Positions 44,174 to 56,000 are shown, numbered from the stretch's first letter. The stretch: 64,000 nucleotides of DNA from Loripinus fragilis (GCA_964019695.1 OZ026531.1:3977701-4041700); one strand, 5' to 3'. Notes: generated by a model not told the origin, from the letters alone. Made by a program: numbers and translations.

Positions 44174-44194
44174 AGATGCGCAAACTGAAATTGA

Positions 44195-44200
44195 AATAAA
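44195..44200 (+). terminator. candidate polyadenylation signal AATAAA
   Basis: AATAAA occurs 22 nt after the NBR1 stop codon. So short a 3' UTR is possible, but a more distal site cannot be excluded. Confidence 0.4.
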
Positions 44201-44486
44201 TTCGGTGATATTTATTATTATTGCACAACAATTTATCATATTGTACAAGAACATTTGGGAATGCTTAATTTAATGGTAAAATATACGTATATGTGTAACT
44301 CTAAAAATTGCTAAATATCCTGTTCATACTAAATACATGTAGAATATTTTAGATGAAATGTTTCATAGTAAATCAGTAGTAAGTTAATGTCCACATTTCA
44401 GTGGCATCTCATCAACTCTAACCTTAATAGTGGCGACTTTTGTTGTCTTCTGATAACCTTTGCTACAGATTGGACCCAGATCAGTC

Positions 44487-44652
44487 CCCCAGATAAGAGT
44501 GCAATAACTGGAAATTATTTTCTTATTTCTCAACCAAATCATATATGTTGTGGGTACTCAAAAGAACTGTCTCAATGAGACAGTTCTGTTGAGAACCCAA
44601 AACACATGTTTAAGCTGATGGATAAGAAAGTAATCACAGTTTTACGCTGATT
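44487..44652. mobile_element. MITE-1 copy
   Basis: CCCAGATAAGAGTGCAATAA to CAGTTTTACGCTG; core CAAAAGAACTGTCTCAATG with GAGACAGTTCTGTTGAG. Abuts a MITE-3. Confidence 0.75.
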
Positions 44653-44865
44653 TTGCTGCCTTCGGGGATTTGCGAACAACAAAGGTGTATACCAGCCTGT
44701 GCATCAGCGCAGTCTGATCAGCGCTTTTGTTATTCGCTTATTGGAAAGTATCATATCTTAACTTGCTACAAGCAAATTTTCAAGGTAGTCTCTGTAGCTG
44801 AGGAGACTGGTTTTAGTCTTGCTTTATCGGAAACCCGGAAGACAGGTTTTGTCGCTGGGTAATGT
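44653..44865. mobile_element. MITE-3 copy (left end lost)
   Basis: CTGCCTTCGGGGATTTGCG through ATACCAGCCTGTGCATCAG to GAAGACAGGTTTTGTCGC. The left terminal repeat is replaced by the neighbouring MITE-1. Confidence 0.65.
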
Positions 44866-44892
44866 TGCATTCCTTTTTTGTGTTGACATTTG

Positions 44893-45127
44893 AGCCATGA
44901 CATGTGATTTCCAACAATGTGGTATTTTGACATGTGTAGACTCTGACGAACCTGTGCATCCTCCTTTTAGGCATAGAAACTCCAAATGATGTGCAGTCAG
45001 TAACTTAACAGTCATAGAATATTTAAGCGACAAGCAAAAGCTCTGATCAGACTGCGCGTATGCACAGGCTGATCTGAGACTTTGCTGGTCGCACATACCA
45101 CATTGTTGGAAATCTCATGCCGCTGCT
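44893..45127. mobile_element. MITE-4 copy
   Basis: AGCCATGACATGTGATTTCC to TTGGAAATCTCATGCCGCTG; hairpin TCAGACTGCGCGTATGCAC. Confidence 0.7.
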
Positions 45128-45268
45128 CATTTTTTTTTCAAAAATAATTTTTTTCAATACATTCAGAACCAGAGTCTCAAACAGCTTGGTTTCATTCTGT
45201 TGTGCTTGATCTGGGTCCAAACTGTTTGCAAAGGTTATCAGCAGACAACAAAAGTTGCAGCTACCAGG
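45128..45268. mobile_element. MITE-7 fragment
   Basis: TTTTTCAAAAATAATTTTTT, then GCTTGATCTGGGTCCAAAC and ATCAGCAGACAACAAAAG. Directly follows the MITE-4 copy, giving a cluster of four MITEs after the gene. Confidence 0.6.
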
Positions 45269-45626
45269 TTAAGACTTGAAACACCCTAGTAAATCTGATA
45301 AAATTGACATGTATGCAAGTTTAACATTTTATTGTCAAAGGATTCATTTAAAACATGTGCACTTGGAATAGACAACAATTTGAAGCTTTGACTAATTCTC
45401 AGTGCAATAGATTTATACATTGGTTTGGGAGATAATTAAGTTAGGAAAAGTAGCGACTACATATATATAGTCAAAACTGTATAGTGGTTTATTCTATTCT
45501 CATGACGGCAGAAAGTCTGGCTATATGTGTTGGGGAATGCTACCTTAAAGATAGTTACCTGAGCTAAATCTAATTTTAAAATCAGAAAAGACAATTTGAG
45601 GTAAAAATGCAGGGAATGCTCCTCCA

Positions 45627-45875
45627 TTAACCCATTTGTATTCAGGAAACCCCAAACGAGTACTTTTGCAAACAGTGAAAACCCAGATGAAATGCAGCAC
45701 AATGCTGCATTTCATCAGGGTCTACACTGTTTGTAAAGGTCAAAAAGATCTTCAGACAAAAGAATACAAGATATTTTGAAAATTAAAAGCTGGCACCCCT
45801 AGATATGTACAATGGACTATCCCAAGTTAATTGTATCAAACCGGAAGGAAGAACCCATTAGTATACAAAGGGTTA
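45627..45875. mobile_element. MITE-9, complete
   Basis: TTAACCCATTTGTATTCAGG to GTATACAAAGGGTTAT; hairpin AGATGAAATGCAGCACAATG with its complement; subterminal ATGTACAATGGACTATCCC. Confidence 0.7.
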
Positions 45876-45984
45876 TACACCTATGTTGATGAATTCAGCA
45901 GAGCTAGAGGTGAGTCTGCACATTATGCAAAGGAACACGCCTTTTTTCAGATAAATTAACACAGTCAATTGGGTGCATACTATC

Positions 45985-46075
45985 TGCTGCTTAGTACTGG
46001 TTCAACCCAGAAAGCCCCTCCCCGACATGACTGAAAAATTGTTGACTGGGACATAAAGAATCAAAACAAAAATAA
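45985..46075 (+). mobile_element. SINE family B, 5'-truncated
   Basis: CTGCTTAGTACTGGTTCAAC through GACTGAAAAATTGTTGACTG and GGACATAAAGAATCAAAAC; only the 3' portion is present. Confidence 0.65.
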
Positions 46076-46089
46076 AAATTGGGTGCATG

Positions 46090-46850
46090 TTATGCACAAG
46101 TGCATGTTATTGATGGAGAAATATGGTATTTCATTTTTTTTTCAGATTTAAAACATGATGATTAAGCTCAAGTAACAAGCTTTAATTCAACTTTGCAGTG
46201 GTTTATCTCAGATTTAAAAATAATTTTCAAATGTATGTAGATTTTGTAAATATATTTCATAGATGTTGACATGGGCTTTCAGGTGAGAAAGAGACGAGGG
46301 AGAGATATGGTACAAGAGCGCTGAGGGAAAGAAGGGAGAGAAAATAGAGGGAAAGGATTTTTTTTATAATAATTATATAATTATAATATATGCATTATCT
46401 TTCTTGCAATTTGTTTATTTATGAGCCTAGTGTTGAGAAAACCTTAATCTACATCCATACTTTATGTGTGGGAACAGGGAAGGCTTTGTCTGCGTCTTTC
46501 CTGTTTACCAATGTGATGAGTACCAAATCTTAAGTACTGACCTAAAGTTTTCTCATGATATGGCTCATTGAGACATGACATGGAAATGAGCCCTTAGAAG
46601 ACTAAATATGTCACAGGTTTCTGTGTATGAGTGTAATGATAACTAAAAGTCTTGTCTGGAGAGATATTCAAGTATGATACTTAAGTTTATCATATGACAT
46701 TGCGTCTCGGAGTGAAATAACGCCATGCAATAAAATCGATATACCACTAATGGTTAAAAGAATTTCAGAAAGCATTATGATGTCCATAACAACGTTGGGT
46801 ACATAATGACAAAATTATAACTTTTTACGCTGGAAATGAGATTTCAAAGT
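46090..46850. other. intergenic, nothing recognised
   Basis: AT-rich sequence without a coherent coding frame, tRNA-like head or clear inverted ends; a short GAGAGA/AGGGAGAG purine run lies near 46285-46350. Confidence 0.6.
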
Positions 46851-46854
46851 TATC

Positions 46855-47030
46855 TTAATATCATATAAACAGAATCTAACATTCGTGCTCTTGTATTATT
46901 GAATCTATTAAACTTTTTGCAAAAATTGAGATAAAACGCTTGGCAAGCCTCGCATTTTATCTCTTTTCCTCAACTTGTTTGATAAATTCAATAAAACATG
47001 AGCACTCATGTAAGATCCTCTATTTCTTCT
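46855..47030. mobile_element. MITE-13 copy
   Basis: CAGAATCTAACATTCGTGCTC to GAGCACTCATGTAAGATCC, with AGATAAAACGCTTGGCAAG and GCCTCGCATTTTATCTC as the central arms. Confidence 0.6.
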
Positions 47031-47456
47031 ATACAGTTTTTGATAACTTGGGATCTGATCAGCCTCCCCTGTCGATTGGCTGGTTGAGTTGTCTATCAAA
47101 ACTGTCCATTGTTGTTAACCAATTAAAGTCTTTAATTTTGGCTTGAAAAATAAGACACAGTTCCCTGAATCCTAGTTGGCCAAGTTTCTTCTAAGGGCCC
47201 CTTTTCTCTGTGTATTATATATTTTCTCCATTGTTTTTCTTCTAATTTTAAATATAAATTTGATAAGTGTAATACATGTGTGGATGAAAACATCATTGTT
47301 TATTTTATTCTCTTGTTATTGTATGATTTCTTTGTTTTGTTTTTGAAGTTGAAAATGAATGTGCTAATTTTGAACCCAGATACGAGCCATAACACAGGAA
47401 AAAGAACCTCTTTAGAATAAAAGTCTCCTGAAGAGTGGATAGTATATATCAGGCCC

Positions 47457-47670
47457 AGGGTTATAAAACCTTTTTCATGCTCAACTCATATGACCTTGAA
47501 GTTTTGTTCTGGTCTTTAATTTTGTTGGCATTTTAAAATTGATGACTAGGACAAATGTAATTTCCTGCTGTTCTCAGCTAGAAAAATACCTGGTTTGGTT
47601 GTATTTTAATATTTTTTGAAAGCTAACAAGTTTCATTCCTGAGTTGAGCATGATTTTTTTTTTCTAACTT
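47457..47670. mobile_element. MITE-10 copy
   Basis: CCCAGGGTTATAAAACC and TTTTTCATGCTCAACTCAT on the left, GTTGGCATTTTAAAATTG in the centre, TGAGTTGAGCATGA on the right. Confidence 0.55.
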
Positions 47671-47890
47671 TAGGTCCATATACTGACACTCTTGCACTCA
47701 GAGTGGACACAACTCATTTCTAACTGATTTGTGCATGGAAAAAGTTTTATAACCTTAGATCCATATACTGACACTCTTGCGCTCAGTGTGGACAAGATTC
47801 ATTCCTAACTGAGTTGAGCATGAAAAAAAGTTTTATAACCTTTGGTCCATATACTGACACTCTTTAGCTCAGTGTGGACACATCTCCTTA
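47665..47890. repeat. tandem repeat of about 85 bp, three units
   Basis: GGTCCATATACTGACACTC is followed by (A/G)CTCAG(A/T)GTGGACA at 47673, 47757 and 47845, separated by TGAGTTGAGCATGAAAAA-type spacers that relate it to the end of MITE-10. Confidence 0.7.
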
Positions 47891-48550
47891 GTGAGGCTAT
47901 GTCTTGATTCAGAGATTTCTTGTATTGTGACTCTGTGCTGTTTGCTGTAATCATTCTCTTATAACCTCTTATTAAGTTGAGCAGGTTGATATCGCTATAG
48001 CCTTTTTCAATTTGAAAGTATGTTACAGGGTTTAAAGACCAAACTATTGTTGCCTCTGATTTAAAGAACATTTGCTTGCAATAAATATAGGTTATAGATC
48101 ATATTTTACAATTATAAAGGAATTAATTGGGAATGAGCACAGCTAGTGAACCACTTAATTTCTTAATAATTGTAATATATGTTCTATGACCTACTTAACA
48201 TTTTCTCCTCCCTTTCCTTACTGCTCCTTTGGAAATGGTCGGGTTGACCACTTCACGAATTTACTTAATAGATATTACAAATATTGGGAAATTTATGTGA
48301 TTAAGTTGGGCAAAAATTTAAATATCCGTACAATCTGATTGGTTGTAAAGCACAAGAAGGGGCGGAGTAAACTATAATGAATACTTTTTTGAAGGGGGTA
48401 AACCAATTTTTCTCTTGCTGATTTACATTATAAGATCAATAAACAGGACTAAGTCCATACGCACATATATGAGCATGATTTTAATTAATAAAGATTTAAA
48501 GGGGATTGTTTCCATGTATCCATAATGAATGCAGATACAGGTACTTGATT

Positions 48551-49120
48551 TAACCCCTTGTGTACTGGAAACCCCTAAATAGATACTTTTGCAAGAAGTG
48601 AAGACCAATAGATAATGATACTGTGAAATCAAAATCGATCTTCAGAGAAAGAGCAACAATACCGGGCTGCGTAGCGCAGTCGGTAACGTGTCTGACTGCA
48701 GATCCAGGGGTCGCGAGTTCGATCACGGCCCGGTACCATACTTTCGTGGAGATTGATCATGAAATAATTTCTACGGTCATTCTCCTCCCTTCCGCTGATT
48801 TATTCAAGAAGGGTTGTTGTCAGTTACAAGCGAAAGTATGTGCACAAATTACTGGTTAACCGCTTGCTCAAGCCTGCCCAGAAAAAAAAGTGTGGTTAAG
48901 TGAACTGACCGTCCCGCAATGACCATAGCTGTTGACATGGGACGTAAAGCAACAAAAACAAACAAACAAACAAAAACAAAAGAGCAACAATATTATTTGG
49001 AAGTTAATCAAATTATAAGTTGTGATCCCTCAATATAAATAATGGCTCATCCTGAATTAAGTGAATCAAACTTCATGGAAAATTCCATTGGACTACAAAA
49101 AGTGAACGAAATAATGGAGA
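48551..49120. mobile_element. MITE-9 copy interrupted by a SINE
   Basis: Left part TTAACCCCTTGTGTACTGG to AATCGATCTTCAGAGAAAGA, right part TATTTGGAAGTTAATC to CCATTGGACTACAAAAAGTG, separated by the family C SINE at 48661-48979. Confidence 0.6.
48661..48979 (+). mobile_element. tRNA-derived SINE (family C), complete
   Basis: Head GGGCTGCGTAGCGCAGTCGG (A box) and GGTCGCGAGTTCGATCACGG (B box), body GAGATTGATCATGAAATAAT and AGAAGGGTTGTTGTCAGTTA, tail AGCTGTTGACATGGGACGT then an AAACAAAC run. Flanks AAAGAGCAACAATA on both sides. The related copy at 63020-63329 is on the minus strand. Confidence 0.85.
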
Positions 49121-49444
49121 GAAAAACTCGTTAACTGGACAGCATGTTTTTATATGTGTGTTTAGGATGGTAGCTTAAAATTTACAATATATTAATCTTT
49201 AAATTTTCCTTCCCTAATAAGTATCGGATTTTGGATAATTTCAGTTTTGAGTAAATGGACTAGTATGTTTGGTAGTGATGTTCTAGATGTTGAATGTTTA
49301 TGGTTGTCATGGTAACCTAGCCTCTGTTGCTAGGCAACCAGACACCTCCCAGCAGGATTAGTGCTAAATTGTACAGGAAAAGATTGTAGTCTTCATCTCA
49401 TTTGTCTGGTGATCATCCCCCCTCCCCCTTTCATTTGTGCCTCA

Positions 49445-49525
49445 TAACGACAAAACTGGTCTTTGGGGTTTCTGACAAAGCGAGACTCAAACCAGTGTCC
49501 TCAACAGACAACTGCAGCAGGTAAA
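49445..49525. mobile_element. MITE-3 end fragment
   Basis: ACGACAAAACTGGTCTTTGG and GACAAAGCGAGACTCAAACC; half of the element only. Confidence 0.5.
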
Positions 49526-49687
49526 GATCCTTGTATAAATTCACTCATGAATTGCTGAATTTATAAAATTATTTTTTTCCAGGAATTATCTGGACTATCA
49601 CTCCTAGTTGCCTATAAATAATTTGATGGAGAAAGAAAAAATGTGCAAGCTGAGCTTCATCTGTGACAAAAACAGGTTTCTTCATGA

Positions 49688-49866
49688 CATAGGCCCAGAT
49701 AAGGAAATTTTATGTGTGTAAAATTGTAATTATTTTCTTACCCATCAATTTAAGCATGTGTTCTGGGTGCTCAAAAGAACTGTCTCATTGAGACGCTTCT
49801 TTACATATGTTTTGGATGAGAAATAAAGAAAATAGTTTTCCAATACATACTCTTATCTGGAGGCCT
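49688..49866. mobile_element. MITE-1 copy
   Basis: ATAGGCCCAGATAAGGAAAT to CTTATCTGGAGGCCTG; core CAAAAGAACTGTCTC and GAGACGCTTCTTTACATATG, with the right arm shortened. Confidence 0.7.
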
Positions 49867-50287
49867 GTTCATCACATACTCATATAGTATTTTCTCAGAA
49901 TGAATAATGATCTTTTAAAGCTCACCTCAGAAAACTTATTTCACTTTTCATTTCAATATTTCATATTAGTTTTTTTGTTTATTGCTTGTTATTGTATGGT
50001 TTATTTGTTTCTGATTTCTGTTTTAGTGATATTAAATCAATAATTGTTAGGTTTCTCTCTTACACACTCATACAATCTTCAGCGAAAAGTAATTAACCCT
50101 TAAAATATGTTTGTGTGAGAATGAATTTACCCCCCACTGATCAAATGTTAACAATTTGACTGTCTACTTTGCCTTTATCCTATTACATTTCACATTTACA
50201 CACCCCTGATGTCTTTAGCCTATTACACTTCATATTCACACCCCACTGATGTAACCTACCTACCTTTACCAATATTTGTTTTCACTT

Positions 50288-50510
50288 TACGGTAAATGTT
50301 CTAAAATTTCGAACACTTTGCTCTTGCAGTTTTCATCTAAAATGTTGGTTATCATGGCTGGAATTCAGATAATTCTTGTCAGAATAGCAAACAGGGGAGA
50401 CCTTGATCAGACTGCTTCTTCAGAAGCAGTCTGATCTGGGTCTGCATTGTTTGTCTAGGCCTTTTGCCAGGCAACTTGTGTTTCGAAATTTTAGAAAATT
50501 TACCATCTAA
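50288..50510. mobile_element. MITE-6 copy
   Basis: TTTACGGTAAATGTTCTAAA to TTTTAGAAAATTTACCATC; hairpin TTGATCAGACTGCTTCTTC with its complement. Confidence 0.7.
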
Positions 50511-50634
50511 TACTACCCGATGAAATAGCTCAACCATGTGTCAGCAGTATTTTGAGGGTTGATGGAATGAATATTTCTTAGCACCCTGTGTATGGTTCAA
50601 AGTGTATGTGGTTAATTGGTAATTTCTCACAATG

Positions 50635-50860
50635 GTCAATGTTCTAAAATAACGTGTTACCTGCCAAAAAGGGCAAAACAAACAGAACAGACCCAGATCA
50701 GACTGCTTCACCAGATTAGATTGATCAGGAGAAGCAGTCTGATCAGGGTCTTCCCTGTTTGTTATTTTGACAAGCATTTTATGACTTCCAACCCTGATAA
50801 GCAACATTTTATTTTAGAAAGAGAAATGTGTTCCAAATTTTAGAACATTTACCATAGTTT
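50635..50860. mobile_element. MITE-6 copy
   Basis: GTCAATGTTCTAAAATAACG to CAAATTTTAGAACATTTACC; hairpin CCCAGATCAGACTGCTTCAC. Opens 125 bp after the previous copy. Confidence 0.7.
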
Positions 50861-51436
50861 CTCTCCTTAATTATATAGATAACATGAAACTATTAAACTC
50901 TCTGTTGTTCCATTGTGTTCCTTCATTCATTTTTTCACCAAAAGACATAATATTGACAAAATTGGTATTTTTAGCTCATCTCAGCCGAATGCTCATTGGT
51001 GAGCTATTAGTATACCAAATGCTCTGGTGTCCTGCTTTAGTCTCTTCGTCCTATGTCAACATTTTTGAACATCTGTAAAACCATTGGGTCCTTATTCCAA
51101 CTCAAATTTCATAAGGGCACTTCTTGAGATGAGCTTCTGGTCACATGACTAAGTTCAACACCACAAAAAACCCTAGTAAACACTGATGCTAGCATCCGAT
51201 TTTTCATCTACATCTATACTTTGTGTATATGACAGTGCAGATTCCCCCTTAGCCTTCTCTGTTAGACAATGTGATAAGTGCCTCAAATTTTATCTCTTCT
51301 CCAACTAGTTTGAAAAATTCAAGAATACATGAGCACTCATGTAAGATTGCCAAAATATCTACCCACTCCATGAATTGATAAGAGATATAACTAGTTGTAG
51401 AAATGAATACTCCATTGGTTATAACCAATAGACCAA

Positions 51437-51905
51437 AAGAATCAGTGGCAGTAACTCTGCAAGAAAATTGTTGAAGTGGAACATGATGATGTGTACATCT
51501 AGGCCAGGCACTTTTTTTTTTGTTTGATTTGATTCTTTACGTCCACTCAGCAATCTTTCAGTTATGCGGGACGGGTCTTCCTGGGTTGAACCAGTACTAA
51601 GCTAGGATAAATGTGTCTATAGGCCAGGCACTGATCACTCCTGTAACATTTGATGAAAATCCAACTGGTGTCAGAGGAGTCGTGTTGACATAGTTAAATA
51701 TTGAAAAATTCACCAGATCAAGGGCAGTAACTCTGCAAGAAAATTGTTGAAGTGCAACATAATGATGATGTGTACATCTAGGCCAGGCACTGATCACTCC
51801 TGTAATATTTGATGAAAATCCAACAGGTGTCAGAGGAGTTGTACTGACAAAGTTAAATATTGAAAAAATCACCAGGTGAAGCAAGGGCAGTAGCTCTGCG
51901 AAAAA
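51437..51905. repeat. tandem repeat of about 160 bp, three units, one split by a SINE
   Basis: GGCAGTAACTCTGCAAGAAA at 51447 and 51723, with a diverged unit at 51886 (GGCAGTAGCTCTGCG). TCTAGGCCAGGCACTGATC and GTCAGAGGAGT(C/T)GT lie between. The first interval is lengthened by the SINE insertion. Confidence 0.75.
51512..51620 (-). mobile_element. SINE family B, 5'-truncated, with 11-bp target duplication
   Basis: Read on plus: TTTGATTTGATTCTTTACG then GGTCTTCCTGGGTTGAACC and AGTACTAAGC, the reverse of the family B 3' half. Flanked by AGGCCAGGCAC at 51501-51511 and 51621-51631. Confidence 0.8.
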
Positions 51906-52126
51906 TCATTAAAGCGAACATTATGATGAAATGCACAATAAAACTTGCCAATCACTCCAGTTAAGGTTGTTGGAAATTGACCAATCAGTATCAAACTTTC
52001 ATATTGAACAAGAAAGCCACTACACAAGGTGTACCACATGCAATATCTAGCTCATGGTTCAGTAGCTGAATTGAATATAATTTGGCAAAAGTGGTTATTG
52101 GATGACCAATCTACCAACATTATTAA

Positions 52127-52368
52127 CCCTTAAAGCACCAATCACAACTAAAGTCGTCTGCTTTTCTTGTCTGCTGAAATGTTTAAGAAGCCTCTATGGC
52201 AAACAGTGTGGACCCAGATCAGACTGCTCCTATAGGAGCAGTCTGTTCAGGGTCCACGCTGTTTGCTTCTATACTTGATTCGTCAGTAATGTTAGGCAAT
52301 TATTTGCAGATGACTTCAGCAAACGACATTTTCAGATGCATTATTTTCTTGGCGCTTTAAGGGTTAAA
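52127..52368. mobile_element. MITE-5 copy
   Basis: TTAACCCTTAAAGCACCAAT to TTGGCGCTTTAAGGGTTAA with hairpin GACCCAGATCAGACTGCTCC. Confidence 0.75.
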
Positions 52369-53527
52369 CTATTTTTGATCTGTTGAAAATTATAGTTTAA
52401 CCCTTAAAGCGCCACCTATAATTTGCAGCAGACGACAATTTCAAATTTTGCTGCTTTTTCAAAAATAACAAATAAGGCATATTTCATAAGAATCGTCTAC
52501 TGGCAGACCATTCTCATGAAATATCATACCTTATTTTTTCTGAAAATTAGGCAAAATGTTGCAAAATTTGTCGTCTGCTTCCGTTGTGATTGGCGCTTCC
52601 GTCGTGATTGGCGCTTTAAGGGTAAACAGTCTACCAACTGAGTCACTACCTAGGCACCATCATAATAAACACTTTGGATCCTGATAGTTGCAAAGTTTAT
52701 CAGCAGACAACAATGGCAGGTAAAGAAAAGAATGAACAACAAAACAAAGTTGTATTAAAATGTTTTATTGAAAACAATTCTAGAATAATTCCTAGAAGGA
52801 CAAACAGTAATAATTGAAAGCATTTCTAACAGATGAAAGCCAAGCTTATATATAAATTAACAATATACATGCATATTTATAGGAGCAGTCTGTTCAGGGT
52901 CCACGCTGTTTGCTTCTATACTTGATTCGTCAGTAATGTTAGGCAATTATTTGCAGATGACTTCAGCAAACGACATTTTCAGATGCATTATTTTCTTGGC
53001 GCTTTAAGGGTTAAACTATTTTTGATCTGTTGAAAATTATAGTTTAACCCTTAAAGCGCCACCTATAATTTGCAGCAGACGACAATTTCAAATTTTGCTG
53101 CTTTTTCAAAAATAACAAATAAGGCATATTTCATAAGAATCGTCTACTGGCAGACCATTCTCATGAAATATCATACCTTATTTTTTCTGAAAATTAGGCA
53201 AAATGTTGCAAAATTTGTCGTCTGCTTCCGTTGTGATTGGCGCTTCCGTCGTGATTGGCGCTTTAAGGGTAAACAGTCTACCAACTGAGTCACTACCTAG
53301 GCACCATCATAATAAACACTTTGGATCCTGATAGTTGCAAAGTTTATCAGCAGACAACAATGGCAGGTAAAGAAAAGAATGAACAACAAAACAAAGTTGT
53401 ATTAAAATGTTTTATTGAAAACAATTCTAGAATAATTCCTAGAAGGACAAACAGTAATAATTGAAAGCATTTCTAACAGATGAAAGCCAAGCTTATATAT
53501 AAATTAACAATATACATGCATATTTAT
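52231..53527. repeat. 647-bp direct tandem duplication, apparently identical
   Basis: The segment 52231-52877 recurs at 52878-53524 without a difference that I can see by eye. The junction is inside TATTTATAGGAGC, where TAT may be microhomology. It carries part of MITE-5, the element 52397-52622 and unique sequence. The twin 72-codon open frames (from 52423 and 53070) fall within MITE sequence. Confidence 0.9.
52397..52622. mobile_element. MITE-5-related element, second interior type
   Basis: TTAACCCTTAAAGCGCCACC to TTGGCGCTTTAAGGGT; interior ATAAGGCATATTTCATAAGA with inverse ATGAAATATCATACCTTATT. The same element recurs in the duplicate at 53044-53269. Confidence 0.75.
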
Positions 53528-53561
53528 GTTTATATAATGTCACAACAGTGAGGAAGGGTTT

Positions 53562-53773
53562 CATTAGCCCTTTATATTCTGATGGGTTTTCCCATACATA
53601 TTGATACAATAAGTATGGAATGGCCCATTTTGTACTTTAAGGGGCTACAGGTCAAAATTTCCTAACAAACAGTGCAGACCCTGATGAAATGCAGCATTAT
53701 CCTGCATTTCATCTGGGTCTTCACTGTTTGCCAAAGTACCCGAAAAGGAGTTTCCCAAATACAAAGGGTTAAC
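53562..53773. mobile_element. MITE-9 copy, reverse orientation
   Basis: TTAGCCCTTTATATTCTGAT to CCCAAATACAAAGGGTTAAC; hairpin GATGAAATGCAGCATTATCC with its complement. Confidence 0.65.
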
Positions 53774-54129
53774 TTGATCTGGAGAACTGTGTCACGTTGA
53801 GTAGACAGGCTCATATCATAGGACCTCACAAGAGGTGCAACGCCGGGTGTGATCTGAAGATACAAGTTCATCCATGAGACATGAAACATAGGCCAAATCA
53901 ATTTTTTTTGCAATACCTTAATATTTTTATTATGTATATTTTAACCGATTTAAGTTGAATGGAAACCAGTCCATTTCCATTTTAAGGGTTGCTGGTGGTA
54001 TTTTTCATTTTTATTAAAATTTTAATATAATATTCTTTAAGCAAACAGTGGCGACCTTGATCAGATGCCACATTCTTTAGTGAGTGATCAGTGTCTCCAC
54101 TGTTTGTCTATGTCCCATAAAAAGGATGC

Positions 54130-54720
54130 TAGGCTTACATGGGTTCAAGTTCTACTTTTGATAAATATTGTAATAAATGCACATGTACACACAAAAATTT
54201 AACTTAATATTTCCTTAACTGGCGTAGAAAGTACATGACATCATATGCCAGTTTCTGAGTTTCAAAATTGGGAAACCAATCTGACCTAGGATGAGCCTGG
54301 TTTGAGGATCATATCACAACTGTTTTGGTATGGATATCATTGGGATCCTGCATTTGCTGCATGGCTAACAATGAGTATCAGTATGATAACCCATTTATAT
54401 ACACCAGCAGCTGTTAATATTTGCTATTATTTTTTATAGTGTAAGACGTAAAAACAGAATTTTATGAAGTAGATTTTTGCATAATTGTGTGACACTTTTT
54501 CCCATAATATTACAAGCGTGTGACCTTATCTTTTATAACGATGTGTGAAGGCATCCAAGTAAAGGTGGCAATATCAGTGTGTCGATATTGATATCGGCAC
54601 ACCTGTAACTTGGCATTTATCCTAAGTTTTAATTATATGATAATTATAGCTACATAATAATAGTGTAAAACAAATGCAGTCAACACTAAAGATGAAATAG
54701 TTTTTGTATTAATTGAGAAC
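54130..54720. other. intergenic, nothing firm
   Basis: AT-rich, no coding frame. A short palindrome GTGTGTCGATATTGATATCG lies near 54577. No SINE head or TIR pair recognised. Confidence 0.5.
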
Positions 54721-54724
54721 GATG

Positions 54725-55085
54725 AATATGAATTCTAATGCACTTGAGCTTGTAACGCGACGTCTGATTGGATCGCGTCAAAAATTTGCGAAAGTATATC
54801 CTGCGATATACTGTCCGAAATAGTTTGATGCCATTAATTACGTCACATTTCGTTTGATGACGTCCGGTTTTTTATGGGGCTTGCAGCGCTCCAATTTGAG
54901 ATGAAACGGTAGAATTGCATTAGAATGGGGATAACCATATTCAAAATTTTCATTTGGGGAGGTATATCGTCTGATAAGCGTTTGGAAATCACGTTTTAAA
55001 ACTAAATTTCCGACCGTATATCCGACGATATACCTCCCCAAATGAAAATTTTGAATACAGTTATCCCCTAAATATAGACAGACAG
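54725..55085. mobile_element. TIR-like element with TATCGTCNGATA palindrome
   Basis: GGAGGTATATCGTCTGATAA and inverse TATACCTCCCCAAATGAAAA; flanks GGGGATAACCATATTCAAAA and GAATACAGTTATCCCC are inverted. Related to 36300-36680 and 58405-58800. Confidence 0.6.
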
Positions 55086-55663
55086 TGATCTTCAAGATGT
55101 ACAATTGGTGTTCCTAAATACAAAGAGATTAGTTATAAAGATGATGCAATCAACACTAAAGATGAAATATTTTTTGTATTAATTTGAGAATGATGAATAT
55201 CTTCAAGCTGTACAATTGGTGTTCTTAAATACAAATAGATTAGGTATAAAGATGATTGTATGTTTCACTGGAAAATGATTTCACACTTCTTTTAGCTTGT
55301 GATATCACACTTCATCACAGATTTTGGCCCTTATTATGAGAAAATGACATTTATTTTTAAAAAATCCATACTTAGAACATATTCAATTGAAACCGATATG
55401 AGCTAATCTCTTTACTCAGAACTGAATCTTGCATAAAGAAATAGGTTAAACAAACAGAAAAAGCAAAAACAAAAAGTTGCAAAAGTTGTGTCCCTTGCAA
55501 GAATGTTGGAAATGTATCTATTCACTTCAATTGTTTTCAAAATAACCGGGATATAATAAAAGAGACAGAAATAACTAACATGGCATTAACAAGAGAGTGT
55601 AGAACATGACTGAAGCAGACGGTTACTTTTGTAATAATTTTCTTGATATTTTTATGAAGTACA

Positions 55664-55832
55664 CAGGTTTAGAATAAACAAAATATTTCAGCGTAAAATT
55701 GTTAATATTTTCTAACCCATAATTTTTAGCATATGTTTCATTGAGACGGTTCTTTTGAGCACCCACAACATATGTTTTGGTTGAGAAATAAGAAAATTAT
55801 TTTTCTGTTACGCAATCCTATCTAGAGGTCTG
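55664..55832. mobile_element. MITE-1 copy (left core lost)
   Basis: ACAGGTTTAGAATAAACA to CCTATCTAGAGGTCTG. Only TTGAGACGGTTCTTTTGAG of the core remains. Confidence 0.65.
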
Positions 55833-55914
55833 GTCAAGTATAACGCTCAACATTTATTGTGAATCAATTGTTGAGAAATCATTCACATGTAAAATGAAGC
55901 CTTATGAGGAACTT

Positions 55915-56000
55915 GACACGAGAAAAACCTGTCTTCAGGGATTCACTAACAACAAAGGTGCAGACCAGCCTGCGCATCTGCATAGACTGATCAGACTATC
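55915..56000. mobile_element. MITE-3 end fragment
   Basis: ACACGAGAAAAACCTGTCTT and GGTGCAGACCAGCCTGCGCA; truncated on the right. Confidence 0.5.

Noticed and set aside
48663..48735. tRNA gene
   Set aside because: A and B boxes are present, but the sequence continues into a SINE body with a GGGACGT tail and target duplications, and the cloverleaf is imperfect.
52423..53288. Two identical 72-codon frames as duplicated small genes
   Set aside because: Both lie in a MITE-5-related palindrome within the 647-bp duplication; no coding signs.
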